Shown here: in pieces, positions 46,260-53,952 of the stretch
Position numbering within the stretch: the stretch's first letter is position 1
How the letters are laid out: the number at the start of each line of letters is the position of its first letter
Source of the DNA: Bradyrhizobium sp. 186
GTDB taxonomy: Bacteria; Pseudomonadota; Alphaproteobacteria; Rhizobiales; Xanthobacteraceae
Length of the DNA stretch: 64,000 nucleotides
Assembly (NCBI RefSeq): GCF_023101685.1
Contig: NZ_CP082164.1
Coordinates: 6,200,001-6,264,000 of the forward strand
Direction of reading: 5' to 3'
The notes under the pieces: model-generated
Told to the model about the DNA's origin: nothing
What the model saw: only the letters and a program-made list of their open reading frames with translations
Databases searched by the model: none
Program-made: the position numbers and the translations under genes

Positions 46260-46397
46260 CGATTGCCCCGCTGTAACTGGACTGACATCCAACGGTAGCA
46301 ATAGTGTCACAATAAGGCAGTCCGCCGCGACAAAAATTTGCGTGACGGCACTGTCATATTTTGCGAAGACGGTCGGGAGCCTGGGCTCAGTCCCAAG

Positions 46398-46434
46398 GTC
46401 ATTCCGGGTTGCCTTCCGGGCGCCCCCGAATGAC
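46398..46434. repeat. Short inverted repeat between membrane gene and AHSA1 remnant
   Basis: GTCATTCCGGG and CCCCCGAATGAC form an imperfect stem, with arms GTCATTC/GAATGAC matching a common Bradyrhizobium interspersed repeat. It may also act as a terminator for the SRPBCC gene. Confidence 0.5.
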
Positions 46435-46438
46435 ACGC

Positions 46439-46926
46439 TCACCTCACTCCCGCCACATACGCGGCGAGCTTGTCCAGCGTCTGATAGCCGTATTCGACGG
46501 CACCAAAGCCGATCATGGCATCGCGCTGCGCCGTGCTCGAGGCCAGTTGCCGGAGCGTCAGCACGGTCTTGCCGTTGCTCTGCTCGGCGAACGTGATGGT
46601 GAAGCGAAACAGTCCGGGATCGTCATCCTGGTCCGTGCCGTGGTCCATCTCCATCAGATGCGGCCGCTCGATGCGGCGGAAGCGCATGCGGTTCGGATAG
46701 ACCGTGCCGTCGGGCCCGATCATGTTGAAGCGCCAGACGCCGCCGACCCGCACGTCGATCTCATGGGTCTCGTGAACCCTTTCGGCCCGAACCATTGCGG
46801 CAAATGCTTTGGGTCCGACCACGCCTCGAACACCAGCTCGCGCGGCGCGTCGATCACGCGCGACATCACGATCTCGCGGTCGAGCGACCATTGCGACAGA
46901 GCGGGGTTGGTGGAACTTGTCATCAC
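46439..46926 (-). pseudogene. AHSA1/SRPBCC-domain protein, frameshifted
   Basis: The N-terminal third (46926 downwards) reads LDREIVMSRVIDAPRELVFEAWSDPKHLPQWFGPKGFT, the start of an activator-of-Hsp90-type SRPBCC domain. At about 46785 the family continues in another frame: ETHEIDVRVGGVWRFNMIG, then MDHGTDQDDDPGLFRFTITF and a normal C-terminus (MIGFGAVEYGYQTLDKLAAY). One base is missing in TTCACGAGACC. Start codon overlaps the ArsR stop (46923-46926), the usual two-gene regulator/effector unit. The gene is broken unless the missing base is a read error. Confidence 0.75.
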
Positions 46927-47312
46927 TCGGCACCTTTCCGTTTGCTTGTTCGGGACGATCGTTTGCCGGCCGCCCCCTCCTTCTCTTTCTTCAGCTTCAG
47001 CACGTAGGCCTCGAACCGGTCGAGCCGCGCCTCCCAGATCGCGCGCTGCTGCTGGAACCAGTCTTCCGCGCCGACCAGCGCGTCCGGGCTAAGACGGCAG
47101 GTCCGCACGCGACCGAATTTCTCCGACTGAACAAGCCCGCTCAGCTCCAGCACGTGGATGTGCTTCATGAAGCTCGGCAGCGCCATATCGAAGGGATCGG
47201 CGAGCTCGCCGACCGATGCCTCACCGGCACACAGCCGCATCACGATCGCCCGCCGCGTCGGGTCGGCGAGCGCTGCGAAAATCTGGTCGAGCCGGGATAA
47301 TTGGTTAGCCAT
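46923..47312 (-). CDS. ArsR-family winged-helix regulator
   Basis: About 129 residues from MANQLSRLDQIFAALADPTR at 47312 (ATG at 47324 is an alternative). Winged-helix fold: RRAIVMRLCAGEASVGELADPFDMALPSFMKHIHVLELSGL, then VQSEKFGRVRTCRLSP. No metal-binding Cys pair, so it belongs to the non-metal ArsR branch found before AHSA1 genes. A 20-bp perfect palindrome covers its start codon, implying autoregulation. The C-terminus is Lys/Glu-rich. It forms an operon with the AHSA1 gene. Confidence 0.88.
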   Translation of the reverse strand: MANQLSRLDQIFAALADPTRRAIVMRLCAGEASVGELADPFDMALPSFMKHIHVLELSGLVQSEKFGRVRTCRLSPDALVGAEDWFQQQRAIWEARLDRFEAYVLKLKKEKEGAAGKRSSRTSKRKGAE

Positions 47313-47322
47313 TTGGCTAACC
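47303..47322. promoter_or_regulatory. ArsR autoregulatory palindrome over the start codon
   Basis: GGTTAGCCATTTGGCTAACC is a perfect 20-bp inverted repeat (9-bp arms, 2-bp centre) spanning the ATG of the ArsR gene. Such a palindrome at the start of an ArsR gene strongly suggests an operator. Confidence 0.7.
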
Positions 47323-47462
47323 ATAGAGCCCCCGCGATCCGGCGTCAACAATTGTTAGCTTGCTGGATAAGTATTTTCCTGCGCCGGCGGACGCGGAACT
47401 CACAACGCGCAATCGTGAATTGGGACACTAGGTTCTCCCGGCTAAATTAGATCGGGGGCGCA

Positions 47463-48659
47463 TTGCGTCGATCGTCAGAGCACGTGCCGTTTGTCGTCAC
47501 CTCATCGCACCTCACCAGGCGAGCTCTCGCCCGAGCTGCGCTCGTTCCGCTCGCGATCGGGCTTGCCCGGCCGCGCCGCGCAACTGCGGATTCCGACATG
47601 ATCGCGCAAATGCGCGACATCGTCGCCGCCGAGCTGGCGCCGACCGCGACACCGGACCAGCCGGGCGGCCTTGCCGCCGCGCTCTATGCCGGTCGCCATG
47701 TCGAGTTCTTCAACTACGGCTTTGCCGACGACGCGGCTCGGCGCGCGGTGACGTCGGACACATTGTTCAACCTCGCCTCCTTGCGAAAGCCCTTCGAGGC
47801 AACGCTGGTGGCACTCGGCACGCTCCGCGGCGAGCTGCGGCTCGAAGATCCCCTGCCAAAGCATCTGCCGGAGCTCGACGGCGACTATATCCGCCGCGTC
47901 ACCGTCGGAGAGCTCGTCACGCACACGTCGGGACTGCTGCTACCAACCGACCATCCGCCCTGGCCGAACGACTCGTTCGCGCGAGCGCAGTTCATCGACA
48001 TGCTCAACGCGTGGAGCCCGCAGGCCGGCGAAGCACCCGGCCGGCAGCGCATCTACTGCCATGCTGGCTATGTGCTGCTTCAGCTCGTGCTCGAGCGTTG
48101 TTACGGCACCCCGATCGCAACGCTGTTCGAACAGCGCATCCTCAAGCCGCTCGGCATGACTGCGACTTGCGTGCCCGAACGTGGGCCGGACAACCGCGCT
48201 GTCATGGACGAGGCCTGGATGCAGCGCGTCGCGCAAGGCTATTCCGATCAGGGCACGACAATCGGACCGCCCGGCAACCAGCAGAGCTATTTCGATATCC
48301 CCGGCACCGGCCAGATGTTTTCCTCCACGCGCGATCTCGTAACGTTCGCGGCGGCCTGCGTCGACGGGCGCTCGGCCGACCCGCATTTGCGCGAGGCGTT
48401 GCGGATGACGCAGCACGAAGCCTTCCGCGTCGACGCGAAATTCGGACAAGGCATGGCCTGGGAGACCGTGCACCTGCCCGGTGTCACCGTCGTCGACAAG
48501 CCGGGCGGCCTCAACAACGCATCGGGTTACATCGGCCTGGTTCCGGCGCGGCGGATCGGCATCGTGCTATTGGCCAATCGCGGCGAATATCCGCACGAGA
48601 TCGCGCGCTACAAGATCCTGCCCGCGCTGATGCATCTCGTGTCCTCACACGCAGGCTGA
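47463..48659 (+). CDS. Serine beta-lactamase-like/class C hydrolase
   Basis: 398 residues (TTG start at 47463; GTG 47484 is also possible). The leader has a twin-Arg-like pattern (SSHLTRRALARAALVP) and an export region. Family S12/class C signatures: SxxK in FNLASLRKPFEA, a second motif YCHAGYVLLQL in which the usual Asn is His, and KPGGLNN in place of HTG/KTG. A C-terminal GLVPARRIGIVLLANRGEYP strand completes the fold. Such proteins are esterases or D-aminopeptidases rather than strong beta-lactamases. It is alone, with a hairpin after the stop. Confidence 0.8.
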   Translation: MRRSSEHVPFVVTSSHLTRRALARAALVPLAIGLARPRRATADSDMIAQMRDIVAAELAPTATPDQPGGLAAALYAGRHVEFFNYGFADDAARRAVTSDTLFNLASLRKPFEATLVALGTLRGELRLEDPLPKHLPELDGDYIRRVTVGELVTHTSGLLLPTDHPPWPNDSFARAQFIDMLNAWSPQAGEAPGRQRIYCHAGYVLLQLVLERCYGTPIATLFEQRILKPLGMTATCVPERGPDNRAVMDEAWMQRVAQGYSDQGTTIGPPGNQQSYFDIPGTGQMFSSTRDLVTFAAACVDGRSADPHLREALRMTQHEAFRVDAKFGQGMAWETVHLPGVTVVDKPGGLNNASGYIGLVPARRIGIVLLANRGEYPHEIARYKILPALMHLVSSHAG

Positions 48660-48671
48660 CCGCCGAAACAG

Positions 48672-48696
48672 AAAGCCCCAGCTGAACCGGGGCCTT
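48672..48696. terminator. Bidirectional hairpin terminator
   Basis: AAAGCCCC and GGGGCCTT pair around a 9-base loop between the convergent hydrolase and outer membrane genes. No long T run, so strength is uncertain. Confidence 0.55.
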
Positions 48697-48721
48697 CCAC
48701 GCCAGGACGGAACGGGATGGA

Positions 48722-49549
48722 TCAGTACCTGGCGACGACCGGTCCGCCGAACTTGTAGTTCACGCCGACACGCACGATGTTCGATTTAAGATCGACCGAG
48801 TGGGTGTAGACGTTGCCCGTGAACGGTGCCCCGCCCGCGAACCCGAGGTTAGTGCTCTTGACCGTGCTGCTGCCGAGATCGACATAGAGATATTCGGCCT
48901 TGAGCGACCAGCCGCCGCCAAAGGCGTATTCGCTGCCGACGCCGGCGGTCCATCCGACGCGCGTGTCGCGGATCGCGGCCGATTCCGTCACCGAGAACGT
49001 GTCGGTGAAGTTGAAATTGCCCCTCACCTCGGCGATCGCCGCACCGCCCGTCGCATAGATGAGCCAGCTCGGCGTCGCGAGGAATCCGAGGCGGCCGCGG
49101 ATCGTGGCGAGCCAGTCGGCCGAGACCTGGGAGCTGACGGTGAGGCCGAACGGCGCGCAGCAGGGGTAGAGCGCAGAGCCGGTCGCGCTGCCCTTGAAGC
49201 CGAAATAGTTGATGTCGCCTTCGAGGCCGAACACGGCCTAGTTGACCTGCCAGTTGTAGCCGGCGGTGAAGCCGCCGGTCACGCTGGAGCTGCTGACGTG
49301 CTGGGCGCCCACCGCATTGACGGCCGGCACGCTGGTGGTAAAAAAGTAGCCGAACGGATCGTAGACGGTCGACGTGTTGGGATTCGAGCTGCCCCATTGC
49401 CCGCCAACATTGGCGCCGACGTAGAATCCGGTCCAGTTGTAGGCCGGTGCCATCACGGGCGCCTTCGTATAATGCGCCGCGAGGTCGGCGGCGTGCACGG
49501 ACGCGGCGCCCAAAACGACCGATGCGACCGCCAGCAAAAACTTCTTCAT
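48722..49549 (-). pseudogene. Omp25-like outer membrane beta-barrel with amber stop
   Basis: From ATG 49549 (AAGGAGACTGG upstream): signal peptide KKFLLAVASVVLGAASVHA, then the Omp25/PF13505 start NWTGFYVGANVGGQWG. At 49238-49240 an in-frame TAG follows AGYNWQVN; the same frame then continues with normal family sequence: AVFGLEGDINYFGFKG, TIRGRLGFLATPSWLIYATGG, GWTAGVGSEYAFGGGWSLKAEYLYVDLG and terminal NYKFGGPVVARY. A G-to-A change (Trp/TGG to TAG) would explain it. Total would be ~275 residues, normal for the family. A truncated product is unlikely to form a barrel. Confidence 0.8.
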
Positions 49550-49828
49550 TCCAGTCTCCTTGCCCCACGCGATTGATCTCGCGCTTTCGAATGCGCGGGC
49601 GGAAGGCATCCGGCGCAGATCGGGCATAGGCCGCCGGCCCAATGCCGTCTTGGGCTGCAGCGAAGTTCATAGGGACTGTGACGTAGTGTGAGCCCCGCCA
49701 TGTGCGGACATGTGACGAGTGTAACCAAAGGGCCACGCATCCGCTTCACGCAGTGGCGCGCAATGCACGCTCGCGTCGCGTGACGACAAGCGCGCGAGGG
49801 CGATGAGATGAATCGAATCCGCGCTAGA

Positions 49829-50533
49829 TCAGACCGAGCGCGTCAGCCCGCCGTCGACGCGGATGTTCTGGCCGGTGATGTAGGCCGCGCCGTCGGACGC
49901 CAGGAACGAGACCGTCGCCGCGATCTCCTCGACCTTGCCGTAGCGCTTCATCGGCACGCTGTCGCGGCGCACGTCCGTCTGCGGCAGGCTGTCGATCCAG
50001 CCCGGCAGCACGTTGTTCATGCGGACGTTCTCGGCGGCATAGGTGTCGGTGAAGATCTTCGTGAAGGCGGCCAGCCCTGCCCGGAACACCGCCGAGGTCG
50101 GAAACATCGCGCTCGGCTCGAACGCCCAGGCGGTCGAGATGTTGATGATGGCGCCGGCCTTCTGCGCCTGCATGACCGGCGTCACCAGCCGCGTCGGACG
50201 GATCACGTTCAACAGGTATGTATCGAGGCCGGTATGCCACTGCTCGTCGGTGATTTCCGTGATGGCGGCGCGCGGACCGTGGCCGGCGCTGTTGACGAGC
50301 ACGTCGATGCGCCCCCATTTGGCCATCGCTCCGTCGACAAGGCGCTTCAGATCGTCATTGGACTTGTTCGAGCCGGTGACGCCGAGCCCACCGAGCTCGG
50401 CCGCCAGCGCCTCGCCCTTGCCGGAGGACGACAGGATCGCGACTCGAAAACCGTCGGCCGCGAGCCGCCGTGCAGCCCCCGCGCCCATACCGCTGCCGCC
50501 GGCGGTGACGAGTGCGACTTTCCCTGCTGCCAT
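49829..50533 (-). CDS. SDR-family oxidoreductase
   Basis: 234 residues from ATG 50533, which has AAAGGA at a good distance; another in-frame ATG is nine bases earlier and the frame extends to 50821. TAGGSGMGAGAARRLA (NADP motif), NSAGHG, IINISTAWAF with the catalytic Ser, and VFRAGLAAFTK: the position of the usual catalytic Tyr-x-x-x-Lys reads SAVFRAGLAAF, with no Tyr and an Arg where the Lys should be, so activity may be altered. C-terminal FLASDGAAYITGQNIRVDGG is normal. Divergent from the GNAT gene. Confidence 0.8.
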   Translation of the reverse strand: MAAGKVALVTAGGSGMGAGAARRLAADGFRVAILSSSGKGEALAAELGGLGVTGSNKSNDDLKRLVDGAMAKWGRIDVLVNSAGHGPRAAITEITDEQWHTGLDTYLLNVIRPTRLVTPVMQAQKAGAIINISTAWAFEPSAMFPTSAVFRAGLAAFTKIFTDTYAAENVRMNNVLPGWIDSLPQTDVRRDSVPMKRYGKVEEIAATVSFLASDGAAYITGQNIRVDGGLTRSV

Positions 50534-50639
50534 GACCGACATCCTTTGCGATGGAGTTGAGGCGAGCCGCAGGCCCGGCCTATCATGAGGCCTTCTACAG
50601 CCAGACTTGTTGGCAGGTCCACCGTTGAAGGCATCCGTC

Positions 50640-51482
50640 ATGAGCGACTTGCAGATCCGCAACCTGCGCCCCGAGGAAATCTCCCTCGCCGTCGACTGGG
50701 CCGCGGCCGAGGGCTGGAATCCGGGCCTTGCGGATGCCGCCTGCTTCGCGATCCCCGATCCACACGGCTTCTTCGTTGGCGAGATCGACGGCGAGCCGGT
50801 CGCGAGCGTGTCCTGCGTCAACTACGATGACCGCTTCGCCTTCCTCGGCTTCTATATCGTGCGGCAAGGCTTTCGCGGCGCCGGCCATGGCCTTCGCATC
50901 TGGAACGCCGCGATCGCGCACGCGGGCTCCCGCGTGATCGGGCTCGACGGCGTTGTGGCGCAGCAGGACAATTACAGGAAATCCGGCTTTTCGCTTGCTT
51001 ACGCCAATATCCGTTATGGCGGCACTATTTCCGCGACGCCTTCCAACCCCGCCGACATCGTCGCGCTCGACAAGATCCCGTTCGCGCTGGCGGAAGCCGA
51101 TGACGCGACAGTCTTCCCCGCCGCGCGCAGAACCTTCCTGCAAGCCTGGATCAATACGCCCGGCCATCTCGGCCGCGCGCTGCTGCGCGACGGCAAGCTC
51201 GCTGGATGGGGCGTGATCCGTCCCTGCCGGATGGGCTGCAAGATCGGCCCGCTGATCGCCGACGACCGCGCGGCGGCGGAAGCGATCGTGCAGGCATTGC
51301 TGGCAAGCGCGGGCAGCGGCCAGATCTTCCTCGATGTCCCCGCGGTCAATCGCGAGGCAATCGCACTCGCGGAGTCGCTCGGCCTCGAGCCGGTGTTCAA
51401 GACGGCGCGGATGTATACCGGGCCGATCCCGCCACTGCGGATCGACCGAGTCTTCGGCGTGACGAGCTTTGAGCTGGGCTAG
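50640..51482 (+). CDS. GNAT-family N-acetyltransferase with extra C-terminal domain
   Basis: 280 residues from ATG 50640, after GAAGG. The first half is a GNAT fold: IRNLRPEEISLAVDWAAAEG, GEIDGEPVASVSCVNYDDRF and FRGAGHGLRIWNAA (pyrophosphate-binding R/Q-x-x-G-x-G/A) near residue 85. The second half (RRTFLQAWINTPGHLGRALL, RPCRMGCKIGPLIADD, FLDVPAVNREAIALAESLGL) resembles the paired C-terminal domain of YitH/HolE-type acetyltransferases. Substrate unknown. Divergent from the SDR by 106 bp. Confidence 0.85.
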   Translation: MSDLQIRNLRPEEISLAVDWAAAEGWNPGLADAACFAIPDPHGFFVGEIDGEPVASVSCVNYDDRFAFLGFYIVRQGFRGAGHGLRIWNAAIAHAGSRVIGLDGVVAQQDNYRKSGFSLAYANIRYGGTISATPSNPADIVALDKIPFALAEADDATVFPAARRTFLQAWINTPGHLGRALLRDGKLAGWGVIRPCRMGCKIGPLIADDRAAAEAIVQALLASAGSGQIFLDVPAVNREAIALAESLGLEPVFKTARMYTGPIPPLRIDRVFGVTSFELG

Positions 51483-51491
51483 CGCCGCCGC

Positions 51492-51941
51492 TCAGTAGCA
51501 GCGCATGATGTTGACGGTGTGCTCGCCGCCGCCGCGGCCGGGCACCGTCACGGACTCCGTGGGACAGCTCGGCACATAGGGACGGTCGGACGGCACGACG
51601 TTCGGCGGAAAGCGGTGCGCCCAGTCCCAGGGAACGTCATAAGTATAAGTGTAGCGCACGTCGTTGGAGAGCGGCTGCCCGGCATCGACGAAAGGCTGGC
51701 TGTTCATCGCACCGTCGTAGAAAAACCCGCCGCCGCCCGGCCAATACACCCACGAATTGTTCCGCCGGTGGAACCGGGCGCCCGGTGCGATCGGCGAACG
51801 TGCTGCGGCCGGCGGCGCGGCAGCGGCCACCACACCATGCGGCGCGGCGCCGCCGGGTCGTGCAAAGCTGTCGTTGGCGGCAAGGAGCAGCGCGGCTGCG
51901 CTGAGCGAGGCGAGCAACGCCCCGTGCATCTTATACGTCAT
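51492..51941 (-). CDS. Small secreted Pro/Gly-rich protein
   Basis: About 149 residues from ATG 51941. A signal peptide (GALLASLSAAALLLAANDSFA) is followed by an Ala/Pro linker and a compact C-terminal part with many aromatic residues (NNSWVYWPGGGGFFYDG, YTYTYDVPWDWAHRFPPN) and four Cys or near-Cys positions (PSCPTESVTVPG, IMRCY). The two Cys at about 130 and 149 could form a disulfide. Periplasmic; no named domain. It converges on the GNAT gene (9 bp gap). Confidence 0.65.
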   Translation of the reverse strand: MTYKMHGALLASLSAAALLLAANDSFARPGGAAPHGVVAAAAPPAAARSPIAPGARFHRRNNSWVYWPGGGGFFYDGAMNSQPFVDAGQPLSNDVRYTYTYDVPWDWAHRFPPNVVPSDRPYVPSCPTESVTVPGRGGGEHTVNIMRCY

Positions 51942-51953
51942 GATACGCACCAA

Positions 51954-52372
51954 CTCGTTGGCTACAAAGCAGCTCCCCGAGGCACGCTAGGCCCGCCCGT
52001 CGGGACCCGGCAAACATATAATTAATTATTGGTTAAGGCGTAATCTTAACGCGACCTGCGACAAAGGCGCCCGCTCTCCACGGCACGCCGCCGAGCTGAA
52101 AATCAGCTGCGCGGCGGCCGCCGGGTGATTAGACGATAAAAGCTGATTAGATTTATCGCGTGGGCCAATGAATGGCCGGCGACAACGCCTTCGACCTCCT
52201 CGCCTTCCCTGCAATCGCGAGAGAACACAGCAGCCGCTACCATGATCTCATCGGAACAGATCAATCCGCTTTTCAAAAATTTGATCGTCAGTTGATCCCG
52301 AGTTGATCGCGGAATTCGGGAACGCCGCCGCATTGCGGTGGTTGGCTCCGACACCAGCAAGGAGCATCTCAA
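51954..52372. other. Intergenic interval with possible tiny ORF
   Basis: About 420 bp with AT-rich stretches (AATTAATTATTGGTTAA near 52020) that may be promoters of both flanking genes. A minus-strand 46-codon frame (52103-52243, MVAAAVFSRDCREGEEVEGV start) is conceivable but lacks a good ribosome site. Confidence 0.4.
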
Positions 52373-52660
52373 ATGCAGAACAAATCAAAACTTCTGTGCC
52401 TCATCGCGGCGTCGCTGATCGCAGGCACGGCCGCCGCCTCGGCGCAAGGCTACGATCGGTTCGGAAACCCAGTGGGGTGGGAACGGAGCGGTCCCCGCCA
52501 TGAGTCCGTGCCGCCGCGCGCGATGTACTATCCGGGCGCGGCAGGACCCTACGGTGCGCTCAACGGCACCAATCATCCCGCGCCGAGCTCGACGCAGGGC
52601 GATGTCGGCCCTGAAGGCAACAACAATGGCACACTGACCGGCGTCTATCGCAGCTGGTAA
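52373..52660 (+). CDS. Small secreted protein
   Basis: 95 residues with AAGGAG upstream. Signal peptide KLLCLIAASLIAGTAAASAQ; the mature part is short, polar and rich in Gly, Pro, Asn (YDRFGNPVGWERSGPRHESV, YYPGAAGPYGALNGTNHPA, GPEGNNNGTLTGVYRSW). No cysteines or known domain; likely an unstructured periplasmic protein of a type common in Bradyrhizobium. A GCCCC/GGGGC hairpin follows the stop codon. Confidence 0.65.
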   Translation: MQNKSKLLCLIAASLIAGTAAASAQGYDRFGNPVGWERSGPRHESVPPRAMYYPGAAGPYGALNGTNHPAPSSTQGDVGPEGNNNGTLTGVYRSW

Positions 52661-52679
52661 GCCCCGTTCGCTAAGGGGC
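52661..52679 (+). terminator. Hairpin after the small secreted gene
   Basis: GCCCC-N9-GGGGC directly follows the TAA. Short stem and no T run, so weak evidence. Confidence 0.45.
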
Positions 52680-52712
52680 CCATCGTCCTCGCGGACGGTG
52701 GGTCGTCGCGTG

Positions 52713-53003
52713 TCAGTGGCCCTGCTGCTTGCGCAACCAATCCAGCATGTCCTGCGGATTTCCGGTGCCTTGCGACACGATCGCGGTGTTTCCACCGCTG
52801 CGGCGATAGACCTTGGTGCGGCCGGGCTCCTTGTCGATCTTGACCTCGGCCTGCTGCGGATCACCGCTTTGCCTGATCACCGCCGTCCCGTTTTCGTCCT
52901 GGACCACGGTGGTGTGTCCGTCGCCGGTCTCGCCGGCCCCGGCCGGCGTTGCTGAGATCGCGGTCATAAGGCTCATTCCGGATGCGAGCAGAAGGAATTT
53001 CAT
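52713..53003 (-). CDS. Small secreted, curlin-associated protein
   Basis: 96 residues from the ATG at 53003; the longer frame lacks a signal. Signal peptide KFLLLASGMSLMTAISATPAGA, then a beta-rich stretch with alternating polar residues (HTTVVQDENGTAVIRQSGDPQQ, RTKVYRRSGGNTAIVSQGTG), reminiscent of a curlin-type repeat in a short form. It starts 20 bp after the stop of the curlin remnant and on the same strand, so the two formed an operon. Periplasmic or extracellular; exact function unknown. Confidence 0.6.
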   Translation of the reverse strand: MKFLLLASGMSLMTAISATPAGAGETGDGHTTVVQDENGTAVIRQSGDPQQAEVKIDKEPGRTKVYRRSGGNTAIVSQGTGNPQDMLDWLRKQQGH

Positions 53004-53023
53004 GTCACACCTCATCGTCTCGA

Positions 53024-53305
53024 TCATCGAGCGAATTGGAATATCGCCAGCCAGTTGAAACGTCCGAACTGCCTCACCGTCCCCGTGTTCATATCACCGA
53101 TCTGGAGCAGGAGGGCATTCGTGGAGTTGCCGATCTGGGTAATATTGGCGGTGTTGCTCACGCCGGACTGGCCAATCAGCGCGTTGGTGGTGCCGCCCAC
53201 GTGAATCACATCGACATAGTTACGGGTCCCGTTCTGGACAATCGTCGCATCGACCGTTCCGGTACCGCCAATCTGGATCACGCGCTCGATGACGGTCGCA
53301 CGCAT
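53024..53305 (-). pseudogene. Curlin-repeat (CsgA/CsgB-like) protein, N-terminus lost
   Basis: About 94 residues of curlin pattern: IERVIQIGGTGTVDATIVQNGTR, NYVDVIHVGGTTNALIGQSG, NTANITQIGNSTNALLLQIG and MNTGTVRQFGRFNW, with the repeating Gln/Asn-x-Gly spacing of amyloid curli subunits. No signal peptide precedes it: upstream residues (53306-53380) are the antisense of a permease fragment. The gene therefore lost its 5' end at a rearrangement junction near 53305, and no exported product is expected. Family pattern is clear; intactness is not. Confidence 0.65.
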
Positions 53306-53309
53306 GGCC

Positions 53310-53447
53310 GGGTGGATCACCTCGATCGACGGCGAAGCGATTGGGCTGGCCCTCGTCTTTTCGATCGCGACCGGCCTCATCTTCGGTTTTTATCCCGCAC
53401 ACAAGGCGTCCAAGCTCAGTCCAATCGAAGCGCTCAAGACGGAGTGA
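53310..53447 (+). pseudogene. MacB/FtsX-like permease, C-terminal fragment
   Basis: The plus strand encodes the last ~45 residues of an ABC permease: GWITSIDGEAIGLALVFSIATGL, FGFYPAHKASKLSPIEALKTE-stop (53445-53447). The YPAxKAxKLsPIEALk ending is diagnostic of MacB/FtsX-type permeases. All upstream permease sequence is missing because the curlin remnant begins here on the other strand. No function. Confidence 0.75.
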
Positions 53448-53497
53448 GTACGTGCTGGGGTGGGCATGTCAGCCCAAAGGCCAGGCAGGAGCAAGTC

Positions 53498-53806
53498 ATG
53501 AGTCCGGATCCGAATGATTTGATTACACCGACGCCGCGTGAGCGCGAACTGATGATGCTCATCGCGCGCGGAATGCAAAACAAGAACATCGCCTACGAGC
53601 TCAAGATCTCGGAGAACACGGTGCGGGCGCATATCGGCAACATCATGCGCAAATACCGCCTCCATAACAGAACTCAGATCGCGATCATCTTCGCGCTGCA
53701 AGCAGCGCCGCCGTCGCTACGCCGCGATCTGGCCAATGGCAGAGGCTTTCCCGCAGCGGCGAAGCCCGCGCAGGCGCTTGCACAACATCCGCGGGTACCG
53801 GAATGA
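53498..53806 (+). CDS. Small LuxR-type HTH protein
   Basis: 102 residues from the ATG at 53498, preceded by CAGGAG. It is almost only a LuxR helix-turn-helix: TPRERELMMLIARGMQNKNIAYE then LKISENTVRAHIGNIMRKYRLHNRTQIAIIFA. No receiver or ligand domain; a short disordered tail follows. Stand-alone LuxR HTH proteins of this size bind DNA as dimers. Its position next to curlin-type genes recalls CsgD-family control of curli, but the neighbours here are broken. Function inferred only. Confidence 0.75.
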   Translation: MSPDPNDLITPTPRERELMMLIARGMQNKNIAYELKISENTVRAHIGNIMRKYRLHNRTQIAIIFALQAAPPSLRRDLANGRGFPAAAKPAQALAQHPRVPE

Positions 53807-53952
53807 GGCCTGCCCACGCCCCCTCGTGCAAACCCTCCCCAGCCCTCTTGCATGGCTGCCCGCTCTTGTAACAAAACTGTCATGCAGCAAAACTAAACGA
53901 TGGCGGGGGCCGCGGTTGGCCGCCGAGCCGCCTCACCGTAGGGAGAGATTTG

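Noticed and set aside
52103..52243. 46-codon minus-strand frame
   Set aside because: Weak start context and no family; mentioned only under the intergenic interval.
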